A stretch of DNA of 64,000 nucleotides, from contig CAZIIU010000005.1 in NCBI GenBank assembly GCA_964539395.1, forward strand, positions 1 through 64,000, written 5' to 3'. The position numbers were made by a program, and so were the translations under genes. Below are positions 46,253 to 56,645 of the stretch, piece by piece. Under the pieces are notes generated by a model that worked only from the letters and a program-made list of their open reading frames with translations, searched no databases and was not told the origin of the DNA. The stretch's first letter is position 1; the number at the start of each line of letters is the position of its first letter. Source of the stretch: M55B112 sp964539395. Its GTDB lineage: Bacteria; Bacteroidota; Bacteroidia; Bacteroidales; GCA-2748055.

Positions 46253-46660
46253 TTATTCAATACCCAAACCGGCACCTCCCCTTCGCCGCTTCTTTTCACC
46301 GGCAGCCTTTTTCTCCTTCAGTCTCCTCTCAACAGCACCCCTGGATGGCTTAGTGGCAATTCTCTTTTTGGGCGGAACAAGCATTTTTTCAACCAAACCC
46401 AGGAACCGCCGCTCCACAATCTCACGATTTCTTATCTGGGAAGGGGTCGCCTGGCTTGTCATGATCAACACTCCATCAGCAGTCAGCCGACTTTTCATCC
46501 TTTTCCGAAGCCTTACCTTTTGTTCCGGTGTAAGCACACTGCTTTCATCCAGGCGCCAGCTTAACTCCACCTTCGACTCAGTCTTGTTCACATGCTGTCC
46601 TCCTGGTCCGGATGATCGGGAAGTCCTGATCCTGATCTCATTCAAGAGTTTTTCATCCAT
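46253..46660 (-). CDS. arfB: Alternative ribosome-rescue factor ArfB (peptidyl-tRNA hydrolase)
   Basis: 135 residues. The catalytic GGQ sits in SGPGGQHVNKTESKVEL near residue 21, and the basic C-terminal tail (KKRIATKPSRGAVERRLKEKK then GEKKRRRGG) is the helix that enters the empty mRNA channel. ArfB (YaeJ) releases ribosomes stalled without a stop codon. The length is normal for this family, and it is shorter than release factors RF1/RF2, which carry a codon-recognition domain. Confidence 0.93.
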   Translation of the reverse strand: MDEKLLNEIRIRTSRSSGPGGQHVNKTESKVELSWRLDESSVLTPEQKVRLRKRMKSRLTADGVLIMTSQATPSQIRNREIVERRFLGLVEKMLVPPKKRIATKPSRGAVERRLKEKKAAGEKKRRRGGAGLGIE

Positions 46661-46860
46661 ATTACAAATTTACTAAAACCATACCTTTTACAAACCGCAA
46701 TTTCAACTCCTGATACAAAGACCAACTCAGCGAATTCAGTAAATGATGACCGGACCTTGCCATATAAAGGCAGCCATCACTATACTGCTACTATTCATCT
46801 GCCTAGTGATAAAGAAATTTTTATAGCTTTATGTCCTAAACCTATAGGATCATCACAGCC

Positions 46861-47790
46861 ATGAAAAGACGTGATTTTATCCGGGGATCGGCAACTGCAG
46901 CCGCAGCGGCCACGGTAGCACCGCTGCTGGGGGCAGATAAACATTCAGATTGCAACACACCGAAAAGCGGAAAAGGCTTTAATCTTAAATATGCCCCCCA
47001 CCCTGGTATGTTCAGACACCTTGCAGGAGAGGACCTTCTCGATCAGCTTCATTTTATTGCCGATCAAGGGTTCACTGCACTCGAAGATAATGGAATGAAA
47101 AAAAGGGAGGTAATCCTGCAGGAAAAGATCGCTTCGAAAATGGCCAATCTTGGCCTGGAAATGGGTGTTTTTGTTGCACATACAATCTATTGGAACAAAC
47201 CCGGACTGGCTGGCGGAAATAAAGACCAGCGCAGGGAGTTCCTGGAAGAGATCCGGGAATCAGTCGAAGTTGCAAATCGGGTGAATGCAAAGTGGTTCAC
47301 TGTGATCCCCGGACATGTAGACCTGCGACAGAATATGGACTACCAAACCGTCCATGTGATAGAATCCCTTAAGCGTGCCTCAGAAATACTTGAGCCTCAT
47401 TCCCTTACCATGGTTCTTGAACCGCTGAATTTCAGGAACCACCCGGGACTCTTTCTCACAAATACCGGTCAGGCCTACCAGATCTGCAAGGCGGTTGACA
47501 GTCCGGCGTGTAAGATCCTGTATGATATCTACCACCAACAGATCCACGAAGGAAACCTGATCCCGAATATCGACCTGGCATGGGATGAGATCGCGTATTT
47601 TCAGTGTGGAGACAACCCGGGCAGGAAAGAACCAACAACAGGGGAGATCAATTACTTAAATGTGTTTCAGCATATCTATAATAAAGGCTTTAAAGGGATC
47701 GTCGGAATGGAACACGGGAATTCCATGGATGGAGTTATGGGTGAAAAAGCTGTTATTAACGCTTACCGGAAAGTAGACTCATTCAGATAG
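46861..47790 (+). CDS. Tat-exported TIM-barrel isomerase/epimerase-like protein
   Basis: 309 residues. A twin-arginine signal (MKRRDFIRGSATAAAAA) is followed by a xylose isomerase-like TIM barrel. Metal-binding-type residues fall in LEPLNFRNHPG, LYDIYHQQIHEGN and GMEHGNS (E, D, H and E positions). The fold and motif order are closest to hydroxypyruvate isomerase and sugar-phosphate isomerase/epimerase-like proteins. The substrate is unknown; a sugar or sugar acid in the periplasm is likely. It is convergent with the SNF2 helicase gene. Confidence 0.85.
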   Translation: MKRRDFIRGSATAAAAATVAPLLGADKHSDCNTPKSGKGFNLKYAPHPGMFRHLAGEDLLDQLHFIADQGFTALEDNGMKKREVILQEKIASKMANLGLEMGVFVAHTIYWNKPGLAGGNKDQRREFLEEIRESVEVANRVNAKWFTVIPGHVDLRQNMDYQTVHVIESLKRASEILEPHSLTMVLEPLNFRNHPGLFLTNTGQAYQICKAVDSPACKILYDIYHQQIHEGNLIPNIDLAWDEIAYFQCGDNPGRKEPTTGEINYLNVFQHIYNKGFKGIVGMEHGNSMDGVMGEKAVINAYRKVDSFR

Positions 47791-47856
47791 ATAAAACTGA
47801 TGTGATACTATACCAATAACCAGCAGTTCTGATAAGGCAACCAATATCCGGCTATG

Positions 47857-50802
47857 TTAACTGAAAAGGTTCAGAATTTCCTCCTTCTGCATTTCACGCA
47901 AGGGATTGTTGGAGGTAACAAACGTTTTAGCCAGCTCCGATTTCCGTTGCTGAAGCCGTTGAATCTTCTCTTCAACAGTCTGGTTCGAGATAAACCTGTA
48001 CACAAATACGCTTTTATCCTGACCGATCCGGTGGGCCCTGTTGAGTGCCTGCATCTCAGCAGCAGGATTCCACCAGGGATCAAGCATAAAGACGTAATCA
48101 GCCGCAGTTAGATTTAATCCAACTCCACCGGCTTTCAATGAAATTAAAAATATACGGCAATCCGGATCGTTCTGGAATTTATCCACCTGCTCCTGCCTCC
48201 TCACCGTTGAACCTGTGAGCCGTGCATATTCCCATTTGAGCCTGTCAAGCTCTCCGGCATAGAGATCCAGGTGCTTGACAAAAGAGGAGAAAATGAGAAC
48301 CTTATGTCCCTCAGTGACAACACTCTCAATATTTCTGAATACCTCATCATATTTTCCCGATCCATATTCATAGTCATCTTCCACCATCAGGGGATGATTG
48401 GAAAGCTGCCTTAACTTTGTCAGTGCCTTCAGGACCATGAGCGAAGACCTCTCAAGACCGATCTCCTCCAGGTTTTCAAGCAGGTTATTCCGTATGGTCG
48501 ACTTCTCCTCCTCGTACAACCTTTTCTGCTCATCAGTCATATTACAAAACCTGTACTGCTCATACAAAGGAGGCAGTTCTTTTGCAACCTCCTCCTTGGT
48601 TCTTCGAAGGATAAACGGATTTATAAGATCCTTCAACCGCTGCTCCTGATCCTGGTCCTTCTTCTTCTCAATCGTTTTGACAAACCTCTTTTTAAAAAAA
48701 CTGAGGCTTCCCAACAGTCCCTCATTTACAAAGTTTATCTGCGACCAGAGGTCAGTGAGCGAATTCTCAATAGGTGTTCCGGTAACAACCATTTTGTGAC
48801 TTGCCCTCAGGTCGGACATGGCCCGGTACAGCTTGGAGTGCGGGTTCTTGATCATCTGGCTCTCATCAAGAATCACATAGTGAAACCCGTAGTCCCTGAA
48901 GAAACTGATGTCCTGACGAACAGTATGATAACTTGAAATAACGACATCCTTGTATTTAAAGCCCGAAGCGTCCCTTGGCCGGTTAAGTCCGGTATGGGCA
49001 GCCACCTTTAAAGAGGGTGCAAACCGCTCAATTTCATTAATCCAGTTCTGAATCAGGGAAGCAGGCACAACGACCAGTGAAGCAGCATGATCATTCTTGT
49101 CATTAAAAAGCGTCAACTGTCCCTCCTCAGGAGTGTCCTGGTTGGTTTTTGCAACCTGCAGCTCTTTGTTCAAAAGTAATACAGCAATGGCCTGAAGAGT
49201 TTTACCCAGGCCCATATCATCGGCAAGACAACCCCCAAAACCGTTTTCCTGCAGCAGCCAGAGCCAGGCAATTCCTTCGACCTGGTATTCCCGCAAACCT
49301 GCATTCAATCCACGAGGCAGTCTCACCCGGGGTAAAGCCTCCATCCGGTTCAACCTTTCCAGGTGACCAATCGTTGAAGCATGCTTCTTCCGAACCGCTT
49401 CATCCACCTGAGAAAAATGCTGCTTATGGATTCTGAGTCTTTCCTGATCTACCTGCCCAAACTCAAAAACCGGCTTGTAACGCGAAAACCATTCTTCGGG
49501 AATAACCGCTGTGGAACCATCCGGTAATTCAAATAACCGCTCGTATGCAAGAATATGGTTCTTCAGTTTAATAAATGGCATACTGTATTCTCCGAATTTC
49601 ACCTTGGCATAAAGATCAAACCAATCCTTCCTTTCCTTCGACTCAATTGTAAATTCAACTGCTCGCAGCCAATACCGCCGATCCAGTTTTTGCTTTATAT
49701 CAAAACCGCTTTCAACCATCAGGTCATAGTGGTCATTTGTAAATTTAACTGCCTCTAATAATTTATCTTGAGTGTTATTACCTGACCATTTCCTTAAAGT
49801 ATAATTGTTCCTGTCACGACTTCTAAGGCCGATCTCTTCCAGCGCTACCTCCAGTTGCTCTTCCCAATCAGTATCCCTGCTGAACCTGGTAAATGAATAG
49901 TGCCCGGCTTTGTCATAAAATGTGACGAACCTATGTTGTGCTGAAGCAGGTAAAAACCTGTAGTTGTTGTATTTAAGTGTTAATAGCCAAACCGGCTCCT
50001 GGTTTAATCCATATTCGAGGGTAATTTGGGCACTCTTCTCCGGAACCGTATCTATTATGTCAAAACCGACCACCTCAACATTTTCGTGCTCCCTGAGTGT
50101 CGAAGCTATAAATGATTTATAATATTTGGTTTCAGCTGACTTTGGTACCATAATACCGGACTTTGAAAAGAAGGGAGTTAACCTGACTGCTTCGATGTTA
50201 TCAATGAAACATACATCCTTTCCCAGCAGGACCGCAGCGGGTTGGTTGCTGATTACCTCCGCCCTGTCATGAATCATCTCAACAGGCCTGTCTTCTCTGA
50301 GAATAGTTAAGCTGTAACGTGTACCTTCATCTGTTTTCACAAAGCGAAAATAGGGGCTGGCGCTTCGTTTATGGAGAACAAGGAAATCATCTTTGGAAAT
50401 ATTCTGCCATGATCTCTCTTTGAAGAACACCCCAAAGTTATTTTCAGAAGCAATTTTCAGAATGGCATAGAGCCGTGCTTCTATATAGGGTCTGATATGA
50501 CGTTTTATGGTATCAGCATCAATGGTATCCTGAAATTCCTTGACAGTGGCTTTTTTGGAAAACAGGCGATGCAGTTTCCTGTCGCTGTATTCATCGATCA
50601 AAGATACAACCTCCTGCTGCATCGGTGTCAGTTGCCTGAAAGAGGCTGAACCCTCATGCTTCAGCAATACCTCTCCTGTGGTATAATACAACGATTGCGC
50701 ATCCTTCTCCAGGAGTTGGGCGATCAGAACATTTCCCCACAAGCGATGGGGTAAATAACCAAGTGCAAATAAATATTTTTTCACTGTACGTTGCTTGTAC
50801 AC
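47857..50802 (-). CDS. SNF2-family DNA helicase/translocase
   Basis: 981 residues. An N-terminal region of about 450 residues has no recognised motif apart from being conserved in Bacteroidota helicases of this size. The ATPase starts with GLREYQVEGIAWLWLLQENGFGGCLADDMGLGKT (Walker A). Box II is DESQ (VILDESQMIKN), box III VTGTPIENSLTDLWSQ, and the helicase C domain ends with GGVGLNLTAADYVFMLDPWWNPAAEMQA and DRAHRIGQ-type sequence. It should be an ATP-driven translocase on duplex DNA or nucleoprotein. The flanks show no defence partners. Confidence 0.9.
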   Translation of the reverse strand: MYKQRTVKKYLFALGYLPHRLWGNVLIAQLLEKDAQSLYYTTGEVLLKHEGSASFRQLTPMQQEVVSLIDEYSDRKLHRLFSKKATVKEFQDTIDADTIKRHIRPYIEARLYAILKIASENNFGVFFKERSWQNISKDDFLVLHKRSASPYFRFVKTDEGTRYSLTILREDRPVEMIHDRAEVISNQPAAVLLGKDVCFIDNIEAVRLTPFFSKSGIMVPKSAETKYYKSFIASTLREHENVEVVGFDIIDTVPEKSAQITLEYGLNQEPVWLLTLKYNNYRFLPASAQHRFVTFYDKAGHYSFTRFSRDTDWEEQLEVALEEIGLRSRDRNNYTLRKWSGNNTQDKLLEAVKFTNDHYDLMVESGFDIKQKLDRRYWLRAVEFTIESKERKDWFDLYAKVKFGEYSMPFIKLKNHILAYERLFELPDGSTAVIPEEWFSRYKPVFEFGQVDQERLRIHKQHFSQVDEAVRKKHASTIGHLERLNRMEALPRVRLPRGLNAGLREYQVEGIAWLWLLQENGFGGCLADDMGLGKTLQAIAVLLLNKELQVAKTNQDTPEEGQLTLFNDKNDHAASLVVVPASLIQNWINEIERFAPSLKVAAHTGLNRPRDASGFKYKDVVISSYHTVRQDISFFRDYGFHYVILDESQMIKNPHSKLYRAMSDLRASHKMVVTGTPIENSLTDLWSQINFVNEGLLGSLSFFKKRFVKTIEKKKDQDQEQRLKDLINPFILRRTKEEVAKELPPLYEQYRFCNMTDEQKRLYEEEKSTIRNNLLENLEEIGLERSSLMVLKALTKLRQLSNHPLMVEDDYEYGSGKYDEVFRNIESVVTEGHKVLIFSSFVKHLDLYAGELDRLKWEYARLTGSTVRRQEQVDKFQNDPDCRIFLISLKAGGVGLNLTAADYVFMLDPWWNPAAEMQALNRAHRIGQDKSVFVYRFISNQTVEEKIQRLQQRKSELAKTFVTSNNPLREMQKEEILNLFS

Positions 50803-50871
50803 ATCAAGGCAAACTGCAATGATGGGAAAATGGCGGGAGAATTCAAACCTAATTGCAATATTTATTTAAGA

Positions 50872-53800
50872 CTACCGGAATTGGTCCCTCTTATCACCCA
50901 TCTTCACCTCAACCGTTTGCCCATCGCTAAAGACAGTGATAACTGCAAATTTCTGTGCTTCCATTTGCTGGATCTCATCCTCTTCGTCAGGGTTTTTACG
51001 TTGCTGGCCGGAAAGCAGGTTCATGGCTGTACCCCTTATTAACCTTGTCGGGACCCTTGTCAGGTAAAGAAAATCACCTCCGAGTCCTTGCTCTCCCTCG
51101 ATAAGTATCAGTCCCAGGGTCGATGATATGCTCATCAGCGGAACCTGGATCACACCTCCTACAAGGGAAAAGCTTCTTCCGTTTCTCAGCTCCCCGAATT
51201 TCACATTATCCAGATCTTTGTTCCCCGTATATTTGGCAATCTCATGAAGCGGTGCAAAGTTTTTTATCCTGCCATTGGTAAGTACCACATTGAACATAGC
51301 CGTTGAGTTATCCAGGTCAATCGAGAAATCGGGATTGATAAACAGCTCTACAATGGCATCGGTACTTAATATTCCATTAAAATTGTCGTTGAGAGAATAA
51401 ACTGAGTCTCCCATGGAGAACTGCAGGTTGAAATCACTCACATTCACAGTGTCTATATCAATTTTTGCACCCAACATATACTGATGGGGATCTGATACAT
51501 TAAACTGTCCGTCCAGCACCATACTTCCGCCTGTTTCAGACTGCAGTCCAAATTTGTCTAAGTAGACAATCTTGTAAGGCTTTAGATTGATCTTCCCATT
51601 GACAGCGCGTATGATATTGTCAGCATACCTGATTTCATTCAGGTCCAGTCTCATTTCCAGGTCCGGGAAATTCAATCCTGTTAGTCCGGCTGAAGCCTGA
51701 TCCACCGTATCAGCAACTGCTGAAATTAAAGTATCTGAAGCAGCGGGTCCCGGCAAGGCATAGCTCATCAATTGGTCCAGGTCGAGCAGATCCGATTCAA
51801 GATCAAGACTACCGGTAATAATCCCAGCAGTATCAAACAGATGAGACACCGAAGCCCTGATACTAAAATTACTCTCACCAATAAATCCGCTGAGCTTGTG
51901 CACGGTTAGCAGGCTGTCGCGAAAATCCATATCCATTTCGAAATTTCTGAACGACTGGGAATAGTTCTTTAGTTTGAACTGCAATGTTTCACATAAAAAT
52001 GCCACATTTGGTATAATATTGTCTGTCATCAAGTCGCCTACTGTTGTTTCAACTTTTACTTTAAGTAGTAGGTCAATAATTTGTTCTTCTGCGAAAGTTG
52101 CCGGAAGGATTTCAAATTGTTCATTAAAGGTAAACAGATCGGCTGCCAGCATTGTATCTGCTCCGAGGCTAAACCCAATTTGTAACAAGGCCGAACTATC
52201 TTTTTTCAAATAGGCCGCATAGTTTTCCACCTGCCCTGAAAAGTTGAAGTCGCTTTCCCCGATCATTCCATCCACCTTTGGAATAGTAATTTTTTCTTTC
52301 TCCAGCCGGAAACTCATATTCACATTAGAAATGTCTGAATAGCCGGGAAGAGAGATCCGAAAATCTTGAATTGCCAGTTTTATTTCAGGCATGGTTTTTT
52401 CATTTATGGCGGCCTCTATTTCTCCCCCTGTGGTTTCGAGATTCATCCTAAAAAACAGATCTTTGATTGGTTCGGAGAACAATGTGTCTCCAATGATTTT
52501 TTCAGGATATATTTTCTCTGCCCCGGCGATCAGCATGGCATTTAAATCGCCCTTGTAACCCATAAAATATGGCAAAAGTTGATCTATCCAACCTTCAAGA
52601 TGAATATCATTGCTGTCGACAGAAAGGTTTAGCTCCCTGAATCCAAAACGGTTCTCTTCGAGGTAGAAGGTACCTTTGAGGTTTTCCACCTTGTTATCGG
52701 TAAGGGAAAACCCAACATCATCCATGTTTATTTCGAACAGTCCGGTATTTTCCATAAAAATCCCGGAGGATCTGTCGACTTTTCCGATGACATCCCCGGA
52801 AAAACGGATTCTACCGGTCATATTCTGAATAGCATTGTTGTCAATGATCTCTTCAATGATAAAGAGATCTGTCTCGCCATTCATCTCCAGGTAAATCTCC
52901 GGTGCAACCAGATTTTTTATACCAATACCGGCCTCCAGGCTACCCTCAGGGAATGAGACATGAAAATCGTTGATTCGGATCTCTGCTTCAGAAAAATCTT
53001 TCAGGGCACCAGTTGTGGCGGAGCCCTCAAAACCTATTTCGGTGATTGACTGCTGTAATGTATGAATCCTGAAGCCCATATTGGACGCACTGAAATTCAC
53101 GTTTGCTTCAGGTATGCGGTCAGCAAAAGACCCTGCAATAGTTCCGGCGATCCGAATCTGACCCTCACCGATCTGTTCAATTACATCCATATCCAATACG
53201 CCTGATAGCAGGAAATTCAGTAATTCAATTCCCGAATTCCTTGCTGAAAACTGCATATCCATCCTTTGTTCCCTGAAATCAACAACGCCATCAAGACCAA
53301 AAAGAGCATAATTCATATCGAGAGTGCTTTCTTCAAGTAGCAGTCTTTGTCTTACCTGGTCATATCTCAAGGAACTGCTGAATGAAAAATCCCGTGGCTT
53401 ATCGATTACGATCTCATTATAAATTGCTGATCTGATCTCTGTATGTGTCATCAGTTTCACAGTGATCAGTTCGGGATGGTAGGAAAACCCGGCTTCAATT
53501 CCATGAACTATCATTGATAAGGATGTTTTTTCCGGAATATCGCGGTAATTTATTTCCACGTTCCTAACCGTCAGGCTACCAAGATCGAGGTACATAAGTA
53601 AGCTGTCAGACTGAGTAGTATCTGCCACTTCGCTGCCTGTAAATTTAACTCCCATCGCCTTTTCAAGATTTGAAACCGAATCTGATTCAACGATATAGTT
53701 GATAACACCGTCACTTAATCGTACCTTCGAGACCTTATATTCCCCCCGGATCAGCTGTATCAAATCCAGTGAGACATACAGGCGGTTCATCCGGAGAACA

Positions 53801-54072
53801 GGTAGTGTATCGTTAGCTGACCCGGATAATCCCGTTAAGTATTGTATATCATTCAATTGCAGAGAAATGTCAGGAAAATTCAAAAAGGGCCTCAAATTCA
53901 ATGTGCCAATTGTGACCTCTCCTGGTTGTTTGCTGTTCAGGTAGTCAAGGGCTTTATCGGTGATCTTTCCCCTGAACAGGTAGAATAACATGATGATCAG
54001 GACCAGCAGAGCGATTATCCCGGCAATTATACGGATGAACCATCTGAACATATTTATCACCCTCTTTCTCAT
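50872..54072 (-). CDS. AsmA-like envelope protein
   Basis: 1066 residues. A single N-terminal membrane helix (about 13-33, IIAGIIALLVLIIMLFYLF) is followed by a long beta-strand-rich periplasmic region with the repetitive pattern of AsmA/TamB-like proteins (phrases such as VTIGTLNLRPF and FSGQVENYAAYL). The C-terminal 150 residues hold the AsmA C-terminal-like segment. Such proteins form a lipid-transport bridge between the membranes. It sits next to the SNF2 helicase gene on the same strand with 69 bp between; a functional link is not evident. Confidence 0.82.
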   Translation of the reverse strand: MRKRVINMFRWFIRIIAGIIALLVLIIMLFYLFRGKITDKALDYLNSKQPGEVTIGTLNLRPFLNFPDISLQLNDIQYLTGLSGSANDTLPVLRMNRLYVSLDLIQLIRGEYKVSKVRLSDGVINYIVESDSVSNLEKAMGVKFTGSEVADTTQSDSLLMYLDLGSLTVRNVEINYRDIPEKTSLSMIVHGIEAGFSYHPELITVKLMTHTEIRSAIYNEIVIDKPRDFSFSSSLRYDQVRQRLLLEESTLDMNYALFGLDGVVDFREQRMDMQFSARNSGIELLNFLLSGVLDMDVIEQIGEGQIRIAGTIAGSFADRIPEANVNFSASNMGFRIHTLQQSITEIGFEGSATTGALKDFSEAEIRINDFHVSFPEGSLEAGIGIKNLVAPEIYLEMNGETDLFIIEEIIDNNAIQNMTGRIRFSGDVIGKVDRSSGIFMENTGLFEINMDDVGFSLTDNKVENLKGTFYLEENRFGFRELNLSVDSNDIHLEGWIDQLLPYFMGYKGDLNAMLIAGAEKIYPEKIIGDTLFSEPIKDLFFRMNLETTGGEIEAAINEKTMPEIKLAIQDFRISLPGYSDISNVNMSFRLEKEKITIPKVDGMIGESDFNFSGQVENYAAYLKKDSSALLQIGFSLGADTMLAADLFTFNEQFEILPATFAEEQIIDLLLKVKVETTVGDLMTDNIIPNVAFLCETLQFKLKNYSQSFRNFEMDMDFRDSLLTVHKLSGFIGESNFSIRASVSHLFDTAGIITGSLDLESDLLDLDQLMSYALPGPAASDTLISAVADTVDQASAGLTGLNFPDLEMRLDLNEIRYADNIIRAVNGKINLKPYKIVYLDKFGLQSETGGSMVLDGQFNVSDPHQYMLGAKIDIDTVNVSDFNLQFSMGDSVYSLNDNFNGILSTDAIVELFINPDFSIDLDNSTAMFNVVLTNGRIKNFAPLHEIAKYTGNKDLDNVKFGELRNGRSFSLVGGVIQVPLMSISSTLGLILIEGEQGLGGDFLYLTRVPTRLIRGTAMNLLSGQQRKNPDEEDEIQQMEAQKFAVITVFSDGQTVEVKMGDKRDQFR

Positions 54073-54468
54073 ATTCCAAGTACCCGATTAACCAGTTAAC
54101 GGCCGGTTTATGAATAAACTCATTAAAACAAATCTGCCTTAAAGTTAGCCATAAATGCAATGATATATGCACCACAAATCAACCAATCGTAAAGTTGAAT
54201 GGCAAGAAAGTCGACCAAAACAAATTTCGGGGAAACTGTTGTTAAGTCTAACATCTAAGCTTGAATTTAATTTGTCTGTATTAACAATTATCGATTTCGT
54301 TCATAAATACTGTCTTGATGATTGGTAAAAAAATGAGTAATTTGTATTTCTATTGCAACTTTTGCATGAGAAACGGAGTATAAAGCAAAGAGAGGCAACA
54401 GGTCACTTTTAGTTAGATCGATATTTGCATCATTAATTGTCAATTAGTTTAACAAAGAATTTATACCA
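54073..54468. other. Divergent intergenic region, 396 bp
   Basis: AT-rich spacer between the AsmA-like gene and the small lipoprotein. TAATTG-T-CAATTA at 54434-54446 is a 13-bp palindrome close to the lipoprotein start and could be a protein site; a GATATTTG just upstream (about 54421) is one base off a -7 element. Nothing else is recognised. Confidence 0.4.
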
Positions 54469-54702
54469 ATGAAGAAACAAATACTGCGCTCATGTGTAGG
54501 GCTGATTTTCCTTGCGGCAGTTGCATTGCCGGCTTGTGATTTTATTGAAACCTGTGGAGAATGTGAACTCCTGGAAGATGATGGAAATGAAGTAACCGTT
54601 ATAATACCAGCAATGTTGTATTGTAATGATAGTTATGAGAAAAAGCTCAATTCAAAACCTACGGAAGTGCTTGGTGTAACAACCTACTGGTATTGTTATT
54701 AA
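54469..54702 (+). CDS. Small lipoprotein, 77 residues
   Basis: A signal peptide with a lipobox LPAC places the lipidated cysteine at residue 23. The mature part is acidic and contains GECELL and several cysteines, ending with a CY pair. No family is recognised. It should be anchored in the inner or outer membrane. Isolated between convergent and divergent neighbours. Confidence 0.6.
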   Translation: MKKQILRSCVGLIFLAAVALPACDFIETCGECELLEDDGNEVTVIIPAMLYCNDSYEKKLNSKPTEVLGVTTYWYCY

Positions 54703-54779
54703 CTATTTACAATTCACATTGAATCAACTAGTGGAATTATAGATTCCCAGGGGATTATGTTCCAAGCCGTTCGTGATTG

Positions 54780-56645
54780 TTAATACCGTACACCTATAAC
54801 CACCACATCATCCACCTGTTCAACATCTGCCATGTACTCTTCGAAGACATCGTCGAGCTTTTTCCCCTGGTCGATCATATCCAGGCCCTGAATTTCCAGC
54901 AGAAGAGTCCGGAAGTTTTTGGATAAAAATTTCTTCTGTTTCGGCCCGCCAAACTGATCCACATAACCATCTGAGAAGGTATAGAAGGTATCTCCTTTTT
55001 TCAGATCAACGGTTACAAGGGTGAATTCATCCATAACCTCATGAATGGCCACTGGCATTTTATCGGCCCGGTACTGTGTTAACTCACCGTTTCGAATGTG
55101 ATAAAGCGGGTTGTTGGCCCCGGAAAAATAGAGCTTATCCGTATCAAAATCAATCACTGTCACCGTCATATCCATTCCATCTTTCACCTCGGTTCCTGCC
55201 TGGCCCTGTCCCAATGACTCGATGACCATGGTTCGAAGAGTATTTAACACTTCATGTGGGGCAAGGATGTTCCGGTTTCTAATAATCTCATTCAAAAGAC
55301 TTACACCCAGCATGCTCATAAAAGCACCGGGTACACCATGCCCGGTACAATCGGCTGCTATGATCACCTGTTTATTATCCAACTTATCCACCCAGTAGAA
55401 ATCGCCACTTACAATATCGCGGGGTTTGTAAAGTACAAAGTGGTCCAACTCGTCGGTAAACAGTTCCATTGAAGGGAGAATAGCACGTTGGATCTTTTGT
55501 GCATAGTGGATACTGTCGGTAATATGCTTTTTCTGGTAAGCGATCTGGTCGCGCTGTGCCGTGATCTTCATATTCCTCTCCTCCAGCAGTTCATTGGCCC
55601 TCTTCTTGTTTTTATAGTTCACAAAAATAAAGTATGCCAGTCCCAATAATAGTACCAGCGCCACTATGGCAGCAAGAATTACCAGTTTCTGTTTCTGGAT
55701 CGCTTCTAACTGGATGGCAATCTTTTCTTCATTCTTTTTGATCTGCATGTCACGCTCGGCTATCAACTTCTCGCGCTGACCGATCTTTTCCATCTGCTCC
55801 ATCAGCACCACTTTTTGATCTGCGACCTCCTGTTTCTGGCTGGCGATCGTTTTTTTCTGAATTCCGATCTCCTGCTTCTGCTGCTCAATGGCCCTGTTCT
55901 TTTCCGTCAGCTCCCTGTCCCTGTTCAGCAGGGTTTTTATCTTCTCCTCAAGCTCTTTCTCTTTTTTCAGTATCTCATCGCCCAGCGATCTGAGCCTGGC
56001 AAGTTGAGCCTGAATCATTGCCTCCTGTTCTGAGATAATAATTTTCTGTTGCCTGGTAACCTCCTTCTCCTCCTGAAGTTCTTCATCTGTCACTTCAAAT
56101 AATTGCTCCCAATCTTCCCTGGTTTTAACGGCATGGGCAAGAAATAGTGCGTCCACCTTCAGGCCGTGCTCAACCATCATCTCCTCATTGGCCTCGAACC
56201 TCGGTCTCCCATTGACTACCAGAAAGTTAATCATCGACTCCCTAAAAGGATATCCCTCGGTAATCAACAACGTATTCCAACCCTCAATCTGGTTTAGAAC
56301 ATTCCTGATCTTATACCCATCCTCGCTATTTACATAGATCACCTGTGTCTTCTTTATCATATCCGGTTTCCTTACCATATTTATCCGGATAGGCTTCCCC
56401 TGGATAAACTTTCGTGCTCCGGCCATTCGCTCGAGCGGCCAGAAAAAACTGTCATCATAATCGAGTATAGTAATGGTAAAGTTCTCCAGGCTGTCGAATT
56501 CCTCTTCGTACTCTACATATTTAGCTATATCGAGAATCAGTGTGGCCCGTGTATTATCGTCAAGATCCTGATTGTCCTGGGCAATCAGGGAAGAAAACGA
56601 TAACATCATCGGAAGGGTCAGCAGTGAAAAAAGCCATTTTGTCAT
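54780..56645 (-). CDS. YfiR-like / coiled-coil / SpoIIE phosphatase membrane signalling protein
   Basis: 621 residues with a signal peptide. Residues about 25-165 form a YfiR-like (DUF4154) periplasmic domain (e.g. VIYVNSEDGYKI and FLVVNGRPRFEANEEM). A long heptad coiled coil (about 200-320) with repeated QK and EK pairs is followed by a membrane helix (about 322-346, LVILAAIVALVLLLGLAYFIF). The cytoplasmic part has a short coil and then a SpoIIE/PP2C phosphatase (about 390-621) with GDFYWVD, AADCTGHGVPGAFMSMLG, FSGANNPLYHI and FYTFSDGYVDQFG. A periplasmic signal is thus coupled to a phosphatase. A partner with an anti-anti-sigma domain is not nearby. Confidence 0.88.
   Translation of the reverse strand: MTKWLFSLLTLPMMLSFSSLIAQDNQDLDDNTRATLILDIAKYVEYEEEFDSLENFTITILDYDDSFFWPLERMAGARKFIQGKPIRINMVRKPDMIKKTQVIYVNSEDGYKIRNVLNQIEGWNTLLITEGYPFRESMINFLVVNGRPRFEANEEMMVEHGLKVDALFLAHAVKTREDWEQLFEVTDEELQEEKEVTRQQKIIISEQEAMIQAQLARLRSLGDEILKKEKELEEKIKTLLNRDRELTEKNRAIEQQKQEIGIQKKTIASQKQEVADQKVVLMEQMEKIGQREKLIAERDMQIKKNEEKIAIQLEAIQKQKLVILAAIVALVLLLGLAYFIFVNYKNKKRANELLEERNMKITAQRDQIAYQKKHITDSIHYAQKIQRAILPSMELFTDELDHFVLYKPRDIVSGDFYWVDKLDNKQVIIAADCTGHGVPGAFMSMLGVSLLNEIIRNRNILAPHEVLNTLRTMVIESLGQGQAGTEVKDGMDMTVTVIDFDTDKLYFSGANNPLYHIRNGELTQYRADKMPVAIHEVMDEFTLVTVDLKKGDTFYTFSDGYVDQFGGPKQKKFLSKNFRTLLLEIQGLDMIDQGKKLDDVFEEYMADVEQVDDVVVIGVRY

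Noticed and set aside
47857..54072. SNF2 helicase plus AsmA-like gene as a defence cassette
   Set aside because: No nuclease, methylase or other defence partner is adjacent; both genes are ordinary for Bacteroidota.
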